DNA of 47,440 nucleotides from Acidobacteriaceae bacterium (GTDB lineage Bacteria; Acidobacteriota; Terriglobia; Terriglobales; Acidobacteriaceae): NCBI GenBank assembly GCA_003165075.1, contig PLSM01000139.1, positions 88,008-135,447 on the forward strand, given 5' to 3'. Shown piece by piece: positions 15,438 through 24,757 of the stretch. Below the pieces are notes generated by a model that was not told the DNA's origin, made no database searches, and was given only the letters and a program-made list of their open reading frames with translations. The number at the start of each line of letters is the position of its first letter. Position 1 is the stretch's first letter. A program made the translations under genes and the position numbers.

Positions 15438-15752
15438 CTATATTGTCTGATGAAGTTGTGACTTCGCAATTTCTGCCACTTCTCCCGCCCCCTTGGCATA
15501 GAGCGCCTCCTCATCGGGAGCAAGCGCGTACAACAGCTTCAGAAACTCTCCTGCGTGCACAAGTTCCTCGTCCGCTATGTCCTTGAGGACTGCCACGGCG
15601 AGTTTGTTGTCGGTTGACTCGGCAAGCTGCATATACATCTGAGTCGCTTCGTACTCAGAGGCGACCATGAACCGAATCGCTCTGACAAGTTCCTCGTCCG
15701 TGAGTTTCCTGCCGTTCGCTAACTCTGAAAAGGGTGACCCGAACTGTGGCAT
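15438..15752 (-). CDS. Ferritin-like half-ferritin (encapsulated-ferritin type)
   Basis: 104-residue two-helix protein. The first helix carries Glu33 (FMVASEYEATQMYMQL) and the second ExxH (DEELVHAGEFLKLL, Glu63 and His66), spaced like the metal ligands of encapsulated ferritins (EncFtn), where two subunits build one di-iron ferroxidase centre. Family members oxidise and mineralise iron inside an encapsulin shell, or act alone. No encapsulin gene is in this window, and the C-terminal tail (KSQLHQTI) is not an evident shell-targeting peptide. A membership in the broader rubrerythrin-like superfamily without encapsulin is also possible. 118 bases separate it from the lipocalin gene downstream. 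Confidence 0.8.
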   Translation of the reverse strand: MPQFGSPFSELANGRKLTDEELVRAIRFMVASEYEATQMYMQLAESTDNKLAVAVLKDIADEELVHAGEFLKLLYALAPDEEALYAKGAGEVAEIAKSQLHQTI

Positions 15753-15908
15753 ATCATTTTCCTCTGCTTCATGTACGTTGACACGTTAAAGCTTGGATTG
15801 CGGCTTTGAGTGCTATCTCGTTTGTAGTTCCGTGGCTTCCAGAGGTCTGAGCGGGATTGACCATTGCGGCAATATCCGTCCAACAAGCGAGGCCACCACT
15901 GAAAAGAG

Positions 15909-15941
15909 AAAGACCCCGAGATTGATAGCCTCGGGGTCTTT
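15909..15941 (-). terminator. Rho-independent terminator after the basic protein gene
   Basis: Perfect 12-bp stem AAAGACCCCGAG/CTCGGGGTCTTT with a 9-base loop. Read on the minus strand it is followed by a T-rich tail (CTCTTTTC). It lies 22 bases after the stop of the gene ending at 15963. The remaining gap to 15752 holds no gene. Confidence 0.85.
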
Positions 15942-15962
15942 ATGGGTGTGGGTGAGAGCGGG

Positions 15963-16253
15963 TTACGCTGCTGCGGGTACGACCAGAGCGGCTCTAGCTG
16001 CCTTAGCTGCCTTGTTCTTTTCCCGCCTAACCTTAGCCCAGCGTTTTTGCTGAGCAGCGGCAATCTTGGCGCGACTCTCATCGCTCATGCGGCGCTTAGC
16101 GGCCTTCTTTACTGGCACCCTTGTTACCTTGGCTTTCTTAGCTACGGTTGTCTTCTTTGGTGCAATAGCCTCACTTTTCAAGCACAAGGCACGCGCCTTC
16201 TGCAAGGCGTTGATGCCGCGCTCGATTTCAGCCAGTAGTTGTTTCGTGCTCAT
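15963..16253 (-). CDS. Lys/Ala-rich basic protein
   Basis: 96 residues from ATG 16253, with AGGAGG 7 bases upstream and its own terminator, so it is very probably expressed alone. The N-terminal ~30 residues are a charged helix; the rest is rich in Lys, Ala and Arg (KKTTVAKKAKVTRVPVKKAA) and contains SDESRAKIAAAQQKRWAKV, a short motif found in small acidobacterial proteins and similar to NUMOD3-like DNA-binding segments. It resembles histone H1-like or nucleoid-associated proteins by composition. A DNA-binding role is inferred from composition and motif only. Confidence 0.7.
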   Translation of the reverse strand: MSTKQLLAEIERGINALQKARALCLKSEAIAPKKTTVAKKAKVTRVPVKKAAKRRMSDESRAKIAAAQQKRWAKVRREKNKAAKAARAALVVPAAA

Positions 16254-16464
16254 TCAAAATCCTCCTTTGTGAGTTTACATGATGTGCAAATATGTCTATC
16301 AGTTATGCAGCCCCCAATGAACCGAGAGTTTTGTGCTGCTTGGGACGGCGCCAGGTGTGTTATGTAGAGGCCAGAGCATGTTCAGCCACGGAAGTGTCGT
16401 CGGCGACGACGCTTCTTAAAGGAGGGCCGGACGGCGATGAGCAAGCCACCTACGCTATGGCGGC

Positions 16465-16821
16465 GTGGCTGCGACGGGCGGATCAGAGCGGCTCTCTTGG
16501 CAGGTACTCGAACGTGTTGTGCGTCAGGATGGTCGCATGTGCGGCCGATACGGCATCATCGGCGCGATCGCAGAACTCGAACGCAACCTGATCATCGAGC
16601 GAGTGCGCGCCGGCATGCGGCGCGCCCGGCTCGAAGGACAGCGCATCGGCCGCCGGCCTCTGGAGCTGGACCAGGCAGCCATCTATCACGACCGCTGCCG
16701 TGGTCAGAGCATCCGGGAGATCGCCAAGGGCCATCGCATCTCAACGGCCACCGTACAACGCGTGCTGCGGAAATCTCCGGCCCAGACACAATCACTGGAC
16801 ACAATGGATAAATCAGCCTGA
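16465..16821 (+). pseudogene. Serine recombinase fragment, N-terminally truncated (plus copy)
   Basis: Frame ending at 16821. From about 16555 it reads GAIAELERNLIIERVRAGM, then GQRIGRRPLELD and a Hin/resolvase-type HTH (GQSIREIAKGHRISTATVQRVLR). This is the E-helix and DNA-binding C-terminus of a resolvase/invertase; the N-terminal catalytic part with the active serine is absent. The upstream stretch 16254-16540 shows no recombinase similarity that I recognise. An inverted, even shorter copy lies at 24869-25072. Confidence 0.8.
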
Positions 16822-16932
16822 GTGCTCCTTTTCGCTCCGTGACAAAAGGGGTCTGAAAGCCGACCCTCTAAACCCCTCAAAACAAAGGGCCCGATCTCGC
16901 CGATCCGGCCGTGTCAAAAGGTGTGGGTTATG
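16685..16932 (+). repeat. Inverted repeat, left copy (recombinase HTH plus 3' flank)
   Basis: Homologous to the complement of 24758-24990. The coding part is diverged, but the innermost 40 bases (16893-16932, ending GGTGTGGGTTATG) are identical to the complement of 24758-24797. Both copies point inward, towards the FG-GAP gene module. Confidence 0.9.
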
Positions 16933-17039
16933 CAGTACGTCGTTTTCGTGCGAGATGGACATCTGAGGTCGTCACTGCGTAGCTTAAACGACCTAAAGCT
17001 GGGCCCCGTTACTCGTGCCGGAGTTTGGAAGCGATACAA

Positions 17040-17075
17040 CTTCGGCCCCCGAACCTGTGGGTTCTGAGGCCGAAG
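17040..17075 (-). terminator. Possible terminator of the FG-GAP gene
   Basis: Hairpin with arms CTTCGGCC and GGCCGAAG and an inner GAACC/GGTTC stem, 27 bases past the stop of the giant gene. The T-rich tail is weak (TTGTATC), so termination efficiency is uncertain. The gap 16822-17102 holds otherwise only the inverted repeat. Confidence 0.45.
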
Positions 17076-17102
17076 CGCACATGAATCGAAGTTTGAGAGG
17101 CG

Positions 17103-20100
17103 TTACATTCCCTTGCCGTTGAGACTGAGTACTTGTTGATTGACAAGGGCGTTATCCGTTATGGTCACGCTGCCCGTCAGAGTTCCCTTGACAGCTGGAG
17201 TGAAAGTCACATTGATGACGCAACTAGAGGATGCGGCCAAGGTTGTTCCCTTCCCGCAGGTAGTGCCGGATACCAACGCGAAGTTGCCGGTAATTGTCAC
17301 TGTTGACAACACCAGCGTTGTAGTTCCCGTGTTGGTTAGCTTCACGGATTGAACCGCGCTCGTCGTACCTACCTTACTCGAGAAGGTAAGGCTCTTTGTA
17401 CTCAACTGGGCCTGAGGATTGATCACCGTGGCGGTCAGGCTAACAGTCTGCGGGCTGCCAGGGGCGTTATCAACAATGCTCAGCACCGCTGTTTGAGGAT
17501 TGTAGTAGGGCCCCGCGAAAAAGCTTACGGAGATGGTGCAGCTCTTGCCCACTGCCAAGGACCCCGGACAGAGATTCACAGCGACAAACTCTTCGGAGTT
17601 CCCTCCCTGCACAATCGATATGAGGGGTCCCTTTATTGTCATCGGAGCATTTCCAAGATTGGTTATCGTAACGGCCTTGGTGGTAATGGTGCCTAAATAG
17701 ACCGTGCCGAAACTAACGCTCGACGGCGAAACGCTGGCCAGCGGCCCAATGACAGACTGCGTGACACTTGCGGAGGTGCTGGTAATGAAGTTGGTGTCAC
17801 CGAAGTAGGTTGCAGTCAGCGTCCTGCTACCGACTGTGACAAACGTGATCAAGCAGTTTCCTGCGCCTGAACTCAACTTAGCCGAGCATGATTCGCCCGT
17901 GCTCGCGGCGACAGTAACCGTGCCCGTAGGCATACCGCTGCCAGATGCCTGGAAGTTGACTGCTACGGATTGACTTGGAGACGACGGGTTAGGTGTGTTC
18001 GAGGTTATCTTAACTGTCGATGAGATCTTGGCAGCTAGAGTCGAGGAACTCATCATTGGTGCAGCATTGTAGTTCGTGTTGCCTGTCTGGTTGAAACTCA
18101 CCTGGCAGGATCCCGTGCCGCTGATCATGGAAACCGTTGCAGAGCCTGAACCACTGCCCGAGCAGGCTCCCGCGGTCGTGATTGCCACGGGTAGGCCCGA
18201 ACTGGCAGTTGCGGCCACGGCAAACGTCGCACCGTAGTTCGCACTGGCCGGCGCTGCCTTGGTTACTGTAATCGCCTGGCCAGCAGGGATCGCCGTAATT
18301 GCCTGTGGCGTGGCCGATGACCCAAGGTAGTTGTTGCCTGCGGCAGTCACGGCGGTGATCGTGCATGTCCCTGAGCCAGCGGTTATCGTTACCACTCCTG
18401 CCGTCATCGAACAGGCCCCGTTCGCACCAATGGTGAGTGATCCGTCACCGGTGGTGCTTGCCGACGGTGTGTAGGTGCCGTTGAATGGCAATTGGCTGGG
18501 AGCCGTGGAGGTGAAAGTTGTGGTGGAGGTTGTCTGTTTCACACTCAGCGTGAAGCTCTGGGTGGCATCGCTTCCGTAGCCGTTGTGTGCAGTGATGGTG
18601 AAGGGATAGGATCCCGCCGCACTGGGCATCCCCGTAAGAGTCGCAGTGCCGTCATGGTTGTCGGCGAACGTCACTCCACCCGGCAGCGCGCCGCTTTCGG
18701 TCAAGCTTGGCGTCGGCACTCCCGTGGTGGTCACCGTGAATGTCCCCAGCGTACTGTATGTGATCGTCGCGGTGTTGGCGCTGGTGATGGCCGGTGCCGC
18801 GCCCAGGTTCACCGTAGGCTCAGAGCCGGGCTTTGTTGGATCAGTCCAGGCCAGAGGCAACGGGTTGGCAGAGGCCGCATCCGAATAGGCCGTGGTTGTC
18901 CACACTTCCTGTACTGAGCTATTGGTGACCGTCGCGTTGCTCATGGCGGTGAAGGTGATCGTGATGGTTCCGCCCGGAGCGACAGCGTCGTTGGTTGTGT
19001 TTTCAAAGAAGCGCATGATCCCAGGCATCAGGCTGGGGTCGTACGACCAGCTCACGGTTGTGCCGCCCTGCTCCATGGCGGTTACCAAGACACTCGTCGG
19101 CGTGATTGTCCCTTGATCAGCCGCTGGAACTGCGACTTCGACGCTCGAAAGGTTATTCGCATTTGGCGCAGCGGCGTTGCTGACCGTCAGGGTGTAAGCT
19201 CCCACCTGGCCGGTCGCCCAATCCGTCGGGTTGATGCCGGCTGTATAGGCGACTATGACTTCGATTGGCGAGCTCATGCTTTGAGTCGTGGTGCTATTGG
19301 AGCTGTCCGTGGCGGTGATCGTAGAGCTGGCTGGATTGCTGACAGTGTCCAACGTTACCCTGAACGAACCTGTGCCATTCGTCAGTGTCGGATCCGGGCT
19401 GGGGAGTACAGCTCTTCCGTCAGTTGAAACAAAGTGGATGGTGTCGTTGATGGGGTTTCCGTTCGAAGTGTTGACAGGGTTCCAGAACTGGTCCACCACG
19501 TTGACGGTGACCTGGACCGGCCCGTTCACATACTCAGTGCTTGGGGTGCCGGTCTTACCGGTGGTGGTGCCCGGCGCCGCCGTTTCTCCTGGAACCAATA
19601 ACTGCAGCTGGGAGACAGAGCCGGGGCTCACGGTAAGACTCGTCTGGCCCTGCACTCCATTGGGGTATGTCCCGGTCACGCTATGCACGGAGCCGTTCTG
19701 ATCAGCTACCGTCGCTGTGCAACTCGTACCGATGCAGGAGCCGTTCGGCAAGAGGGAGAAGGTCGTTGAGCTGGTAACGTCGCCGTAGGGGTTGTTATAA
19801 ACATCAAACCCTGTTGCCGAGTACATCTGCGACTGACCTGCGACGATGGTCGCGTTCAAAGGGCTCAACACAAGCGTGACCAGCGGTCCGGCGCCGACGC
19901 TGTGGAGGCTTGTTCCTTTACTACCATTGAAGTTGGTATCGCCGCCGTACGTTGCCGTAATCGTGCGGCCTCCTGCTACGGTCGAGGTGAGCGAGCAACT
20001 TCCCGCGCCACTACTGAGCGTGATCGGAATCGGGCAGGCCGCTCCGGTGTCGTCGCTGACGTTCACTGTGCCGGATGGCGTTCCCCCGAATTGGGGACTG

Positions 20101-23000
20101 ACGCTTACGCTCACCGAGTAGGAGGATCCAGCCGCGGAGGGCTCTGGGGAGATCGATACGACAGTCGTCGTCGTGCTTGCGTGTGTGGCGGTTGTGGTTT
20201 GCGAAGCTGTCGCAGACGAGTAGTTGCTATCCGCTGCCCAACTCGCCGTGAGGGTGCACGTACCTGTACTGCTGACCATGCTCACCGTGTTACCGGATAC
20301 CGTACAGACACCCGCAGTCCCGGTGATCGACGGCGTCGTGCTGGCGTTGGTCGTTGCCGTCACGGAGAATGTCGACATATACGCCGCCGTGACCGGAGCG
20401 CCGGTGAAGGACACGGTCGGTGCAGTCGAGTTCACAATCTGCGTCAGCGCCGCGGAAGAGCTCCCCGCAAAGGTGCCGGCGCCGCTGTAAACGGCGGTTA
20501 TGGAATGGGATCCAACCGCCAGCAAGGAACCGCTAATGCTCGCGGTGCCACCGCTTAGCGTTTCTGTACCCAGCGCAGCGGTTCCGTCATTGAAGGTCAC
20601 GGTTCCGGTTGGTGTGCCGCCATTGGCTGTAACTTTGGCGGTGAAGGTGACGTCCTCACCAAATGTTGAGGGATTTAGACCCGACGAGAGCGAGACGGAA
20701 GTTAACAACGCATTATGGGTTGTGTTCAGCAGCACCCCGATCTTGACGAGGGTTGTCAGGACAAAATCAGGCCTCCCGTCTCCGTTCAAGTCGGCGACCG
20801 CTCCGGGTCCCGGAGCGATATACGACATGTCCGTAGCTTGAAAGGTTCCATCGCCATTACCCAGAAGCAGTTTCGCTTCCGCTCCAGCCATTACCGCAAG
20901 ATCCAGCTTGCCGTCTCCGTTGAAGTCACTCGTGAGAATTTGCTGGGGTAATGAAACACCGGGGTAGACCTGGGGACTCTGGAACGTGCCGTCTCCGTTG
21001 CCCAACAACACTCGGACTGCGGCGTCGAGAATTGTTCCTACTATCAAATCCGGGTTTCCATCCCCATTTAAATCCTTGACTGCTATACAAATGGGCTCTG
21101 TTCCTGCATCACTCACGGCGTAAGTTGTCTCGGGTTGGAAGGTACCGTCTCCATTACCCAGGAAAATACTTATCGTGTTGCTGTAACTGGGACTGGTTCC
21201 CTCAGTCGAGACCACCAGGTCAAGGTTGCCGTCTCGATTGAGATCACCTACAGCGATTTGAGTAGCGTGCGCAACACTCAGGCTATATTCAACTTCAGCA
21301 TTGAAGGTACCGTCACCATTGCCGAGAAGGATCCCAATTTTATTTTCGCTGGAATGTATGACTGCCAAGTCCAGCTTGCCATCACCATTGAAATCTCCCA
21401 CGACGGGATTGGTGGCAGGACTCAGAAGTGGGGAATTCACTATGGGTTTAAATGTCCCGTCCCCGTTGCCGAGCAGAACACTAACGTTGTGTGTTCCGGT
21501 TCCTCCGGTGCAGTTCACTATCGCAACGTCGGGCTTTCCATCTCCATTGAAGTCGCCCCCTGCGATCGCGTTGCAGGTGCCGATACTTTCCGTCGTGGTA
21601 ACGGGTGCCTGGAAAGTGCCGTCCCCATTTCCGCGAAGCAGTGTGACAGTGTTCTCACTAATGACAGGTGCCACCACCACATCCAGTTTGCCGTCGCCGT
21701 CAAAATCGGCCACAACCGGAATTCCAGGGTACAGGCCCGCAGCGTAGGTGGGTGCGGTCTGGAATGTACCGTCCCCTTTGCCTATTAACACATGTTCACT
21801 ATAGAAGTAACTCGCTGCCAGATCCAACTTGCCGTCGCCGTTGAAATCTGCAAGCGCCAGCGTAGTGGTTGCCAGTCCGGTGTTGATCGCTGTCTGGAAA
21901 GTGCCGTCCCCATTCCCGGGCAGAAGGACCGTGTTTTCGTACCCACTGTCTACCAACAGATCCAGCTTGCCGTTGCCAAACAAGTCTCCGACGACAATGT
22001 CATTGGGAGCGTCATATTGATTGCCGAGCCCCATCGAGTAGTAAGCGAACGGAGTGTGGAAAGTACCGCTTCCGTTGTTTATGAGTACGCCTACCTCTGA
22101 TAGATTTGTTGTTTCACCGTAGGGACTTGAAGGTGGTGTGTCGATGTTGATACCGACGGCCACATCAATGTGGCCATCGCTATTGAAATCCCCGAGGGCT
22201 ACGACAAATGCGTTGCCTTGCAGAGGGTAAATCGCCGGCGTTTGGAATGTTCCATTCCCATTCCCAAGCAGCACCTCAACATTGCCGGCGAAATTGTTCC
22301 CGGCGACATAGTCATTTGCCACCACGAGGTCCAATTTCCCATCGCCGTTAATGTCGCCCGCCGCGATCGCGTTCGGGTAAGGAAAGCCTGTTATGGGCGC
22401 CTCTATTGTGAAGGTGCCGTCTCCATTATTGAGAAGAACATTGATTTCACCTCCCGCCCCATTCTCGGGATTGGCAACCGCAAGATCTATTTTGCCATCA
22501 CCCTTGAAAGCGCCGGCAGTGATTGAGAGAGGGTAACCACCAACTGTATAGTTCACTGCCGCTTTGAAAGTGCCGTCGCCGTTGCCCAGTAAGACTGAAA
22601 TTGTTCCGCCCGTAAAGTTGGCAACTGCTATGTCTGGATTTCCGTCACCGTTGAAGTCGGCCACTGCAATTGACATCGGAGACGCACCCACTGGGTAGTC
22701 GACTCCGGCCTGGAACGTGCCGTCGCCATTACCCAGGAAGATTGTCAGAGTGTTGGTTATATAGGAGACAACTGCGAGGTCTATCTTGCCGTCCCGATTG
22801 AAATCTCCATAGGCTGTCGCCTCGATGATGGGATTCGCCGTCCCGTTAGAGTAGGCGGTTTCCAACCCTCCCGGGGGAGTGTAGTTCAATCCGGTTTCCT
22901 GAAAGATCAATGACGGGGATGTCTGTGAAAAACCTGTTGCTGCTAACCCCGATAGCATGACGAACACAAGGCACAAGTACAGCGGAATTCTTTGGCGCAT
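17103..23000 (-). CDS. Giant secreted FG-GAP/VCBS and Ig-like repeat protein
   Basis: 1965 residues from ATG 23000, with GAGGA just upstream. Signal peptide about 1-25 (ending GFSQT). Residues about 50-775 hold some 13 FG-GAP/VCBS repeats (unit about 55, core GDFNGDGKLDLAV...VLLGNGDGTF), each with a Ca-binding DxNxDGxxD loop, expected to fold as beta-propellers. Then come several bacterial Ig-like domains (about 790-870, 980-1065, 1650-1735), Ser/Thr-rich linkers and a putative-Ig segment near 1420-1500. Two ASH/choice-of-anchor-D type domains end it (about 1740-1965; VSFGTVYLGT..., LTFSSKVGTT...). No sorting signal or membrane anchor is seen; release or surface attachment by an unidentified route. 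Likely adhesin, matrix or glycan-binding protein; the function is not proven. Confidence 0.93.
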   Translation of the reverse strand: MRQRIPLYLCLVFVMLSGLAATGFSQTSPSLIFQETGLNYTPPGGLETAYSNGTANPIIEATAYGDFNRDGKIDLAVVSYITNTLTIFLGNGDGTFQAGVDYPVGASPMSIAVADFNGDGNPDIAVANFTGGTISVLLGNGDGTFKAAVNYTVGGYPLSITAGAFKGDGKIDLAVANPENGAGGEINVLLNNGDGTFTIEAPITGFPYPNAIAAGDINGDGKLDLVVANDYVAGNNFAGNVEVLLGNGNGTFQTPAIYPLQGNAFVVALGDFNSDGHIDVAVGINIDTPPSSPYGETTNLSEVGVLINNGSGTFHTPFAYYSMGLGNQYDAPNDIVVGDLFGNGKLDLLVDSGYENTVLLPGNGDGTFQTAINTGLATTTLALADFNGDGKLDLAASYFYSEHVLIGKGDGTFQTAPTYAAGLYPGIPVVADFDGDGKLDVVVAPVISENTVTLLRGNGDGTFQAPVTTTESIGTCNAIAGGDFNGDGKPDVAIVNCTGGTGTHNVSVLLGNGDGTFKPIVNSPLLSPATNPVVGDFNGDGKLDLAVIHSSENKIGILLGNGDGTFNAEVEYSLSVAHATQIAVGDLNRDGNLDLVVSTEGTSPSYSNTISIFLGNGDGTFQPETTYAVSDAGTEPICIAVKDLNGDGNPDLIVGTILDAAVRVLLGNGDGTFQSPQVYPGVSLPQQILTSDFNGDGKLDLAVMAGAEAKLLLGNGDGTFQATDMSYIAPGPGAVADLNGDGRPDFVLTTLVKIGVLLNTTHNALLTSVSLSSGLNPSTFGEDVTFTAKVTANGGTPTGTVTFNDGTAALGTETLSGGTASISGSLLAVGSHSITAVYSGAGTFAGSSSAALTQIVNSTAPTVSFTGAPVTAAYMSTFSVTATTNASTTPSITGTAGVCTVSGNTVSMVSSTGTCTLTASWAADSNYSSATASQTTTATHASTTTTVVSISPEPSAAGSSYSVSVSVSPQFGGTPSGTVNVSDDTGAACPIPITLSSGAGSCSLTSTVAGGRTITATYGGDTNFNGSKGTSLHSVGAGPLVTLVLSPLNATIVAGQSQMYSATGFDVYNNPYGDVTSSTTFSLLPNGSCIGTSCTATVADQNGSVHSVTGTYPNGVQGQTSLTVSPGSVSQLQLLVPGETAAPGTTTGKTGTPSTEYVNGPVQVTVNVVDQFWNPVNTSNGNPINDTIHFVSTDGRAVLPSPDPTLTNGTGSFRVTLDTVSNPASSTITATDSSNSTTTQSMSSPIEVIVAYTAGINPTDWATGQVGAYTLTVSNAAAPNANNLSSVEVAVPAADQGTITPTSVLVTAMEQGGTTVSWSYDPSLMPGIMRFFENTTNDAVAPGGTITITFTAMSNATVTNSSVQEVWTTTAYSDAASANPLPLAWTDPTKPGSEPTVNLGAAPAITSANTATITYSTLGTFTVTTTGVPTPSLTESGALPGGVTFADNHDGTATLTGMPSAAGSYPFTITAHNGYGSDATQSFTLSVKQTTSTTTFTSTAPSQLPFNGTYTPSASTTGDGSLTIGANGACSMTAGVVTITAGSGTCTITAVTAAGNNYLGSSATPQAITAIPAGQAITVTKAAPASANYGATFAVAATASSGLPVAITTAGACSGSGSGSATVSMISGTGSCQVSFNQTGNTNYNAAPMMSSSTLAAKISSTVKITSNTPNPSSPSQSVAVNFQASGSGMPTGTVTVAASTGESCSAKLSSGAGNCLITFVTVGSRTLTATYFGDTNFITSTSASVTQSVIGPLASVSPSSVSFGTVYLGTITTKAVTITNLGNAPMTIKGPLISIVQGGNSEEFVAVNLCPGSLAVGKSCTISVSFFAGPYYNPQTAVLSIVDNAPGSPQTVSLTATVINPQAQLSTKSLTFSSKVGTTSAVQSVKLTNTGTTTLVLSTVTITGNFALVSGTTCGKGTTLAASSSCVINVTFTPAVKGTLTGSVTITDNALVNQQVLSLNGKGM

Positions 23001-23220
23001 ATGGAATCCTCACCCTTCTGAAACCGTTCACATCTACCAGCCAGACGACAAAAACGCTCTAAGAAGGCCGAAAGCATCCTCCATCAGCCTTGTTGAAGGC
23101 TGACTGCGTTTGCTTCGGCCGCCATACGTAGTGGAGTTGATTCGGGCGAGGACATAGTTGCGGCGCAAATTGAGGGGCGGAGAGCATAGCCTGGGTTGGT
23201 TTGCATTTCGCTTCCTCAGC

Positions 23221-23411
23221 TCACAACTTACCCGGCGACGGGATGAACCCCGCTTCGGAATGCCCGATTGACAACGGACCCTTTAGGACGTGGCCTTTCG
23301 CCTCGGGGGGTGCTGCGCTTGAGCCGGCGGGGACTGGGCCGCGACTGTCCCGGCAAAGGACAAGGCAAATGCACATACAAAACAAGAGCTTAGAAGGATC
23401 TTGGGGTTCAT
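23221..23411 (-). pseudogene. Small exported protein with homopolymer frameshift
   Basis: Starts at ATG 23411 behind GGAGGAG with ideal spacing. It encodes a clear signal peptide (MNPKILLSSCFVCAFALSFA, then GTVAAQ) and stops after 42 residues at 23283. A run of six G on the plus strand (23305-23310) marks a probable frameshift: adding one base would continue as PPEAKGHVLKGPLSIGHSE and end at 23221, giving about 63 residues with a coherent C-terminus. It could be a sequencing error, a true pseudogene or a phase-variable gene. It lies between the giant secreted protein and the divergent regulator; 23001-23220 and 23412-23648 contain no further gene that I can support. Confidence 0.5.
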
Positions 23412-23648
23412 AACGGCTCCTCCGGATTGGCAGTTTCTCGGTTAAAGGGAGGTGAACGCGTACTTCGGCGCTTGTTGCATTTTGAGGCCTCATGCGTCTC
23501 GCTCCTGAGACCGGAAGTCTGCTTGGAGTAAATGTTTGATTGTCGGAACGCTATGGCAAAACCAGCGGAGAAACAAGACCTCTAAAAGAGGGGTGTATTC
23601 TGCTATCAGATTTCACCAACTTGGTTGATCCGATCGGAGTGAATTGCC

Positions 23649-24644
23649 ATGGCTATCCGCGGTCGCCCGGTCCAGCCGAGCGACATTTGCAAGTGCGTTG
23701 AGATAGTGGCTTCACACTCAGTGCTCAGGAGCAGATATGCAGAGATTCTCTGTGATCTATCCGGGGTAATGTTGTCGCTGCTTGGCCGCGAGGCTTTCTC
23801 GTGCATGGTCGTCGAAGAGGAGGGCGTGACCTCACGGATCCTTGGAGCCTCGGTTTCTACATTCGTCCAGGAATCCTTTTTCTGCGAGATGAAAACGCCG
23901 CCTTCTTTTTGGGGAACTCCCGAGATTGTGCGCAGAGAACTAAACGGCCAGTCCGTAATCTTGTCGAACGACGAATTGCGTCGCGACAACATCGGAAGCG
24001 GGCTGAATCTGTTCGTCTGGCATCTCGGAATTTCAGAAGACGAGCGTCGGCTGGAAGTGGGCTCAACCATGTTGGACTCGTTTGTCAAAGCGCATGGAGG
24101 ATACAACCTGAAGGAGTTCATGGGACAAGCGGATACCTGGGGCCACTTTGCCGCAATGCGACAGGCTGGAGGCTGCTTCATTCGACCCACGGGCGGTGAG
24201 TACGCGGACAGTTTAGAGTCGATCGATGTGGACGTAACCCAGACACCGGTGAACGTGGGGATTTCGCGGGAGATGGCGCGGGGGACTGCGATTGGATCCT
24301 GGTGCAGCGCGCTGTTTGACTACTCGTCACCCAGGCTGGGACTTAGCCGTTCACAGCAACGGCTGTTGTCGGCTGCGCTCAATGGCCATACCGATGAAGA
24401 ATTGAGCAAGCACCTTGACATCTCACTTTTTACAGTCAAGAAGGTCTGGCTTGAAATCGACCGGCGTGCGGCGCTAAATCTTCCGGAGGTATTCGCAGAC
24501 TTCCGGCACGACGGTCAGACGCAATGGCGTGGGAAGCAGAAGCGGCATCGCTTGCTTTCTTATCTCCAGGAACATCCCGAGGAGCTTCGGCCCGCATTGC
24601 GCCAGCGTAACGGTACTATCGTTGGCAAACAAAGCATTGGCTAA
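23649..24644 (+). CDS. LuxR-type HTH transcriptional regulator with unknown sensor domain
   Basis: 331 residues. The N-terminal ~215 residues form an unassigned domain (segments such as LNLFVWHLGISEDERRLEVG and a GGYNLKEFMGQADTWG patch). At about 230-280 is a LuxR/GerE-like HTH: LSRSQQRLLSAALNGHTDEELSKHLDISLFTVKKVW in outline, with the usual recognition helix. A basic C-terminal tail follows. Start ATG 23649, with GGAG about 10 bases upstream. It is divergent from the small exported peptide and the FG-GAP protein and lies inside the inverted-repeat module, so it may regulate them; this is inferred from position only. Confidence 0.78.
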   Translation: MAIRGRPVQPSDICKCVEIVASHSVLRSRYAEILCDLSGVMLSLLGREAFSCMVVEEEGVTSRILGASVSTFVQESFFCEMKTPPSFWGTPEIVRRELNGQSVILSNDELRRDNIGSGLNLFVWHLGISEDERRLEVGSTMLDSFVKAHGGYNLKEFMGQADTWGHFAAMRQAGGCFIRPTGGEYADSLESIDVDVTQTPVNVGISREMARGTAIGSWCSALFDYSSPRLGLSRSQQRLLSAALNGHTDEELSKHLDISLFTVKKVWLEIDRRAALNLPEVFADFRHDGQTQWRGKQKRHRLLSYLQEHPEELRPALRQRNGTIVGKQSIG

Positions 24645-24757
24645 GTGTGTGCAACGAACTTCGTTTGCGTCTTTGATGGTTCCCGCGAAGGCTGGACCGG
24701 CTTAGACGTTGGTCTTCGACTGGAGTAATCGAAACCCAGCATTGATCTCGCCGGTCT

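Noticed and set aside
17140..20500. Long plus-strand frames opposite the giant gene
   Set aside because: They are antisense shadows of the repetitive minus-strand gene, with Val/Pro-rich composition and no ribosome sites or domains.
20700..22820. Regularly spaced short repeats resembling a CRISPR array
   Set aside because: They are the degenerate coding repeats of FG-GAP/VCBS units (about 165-190 bases apart) and translate to GDFNGDGKLDLAV-like motifs, not fixed direct repeats with unique spacers.
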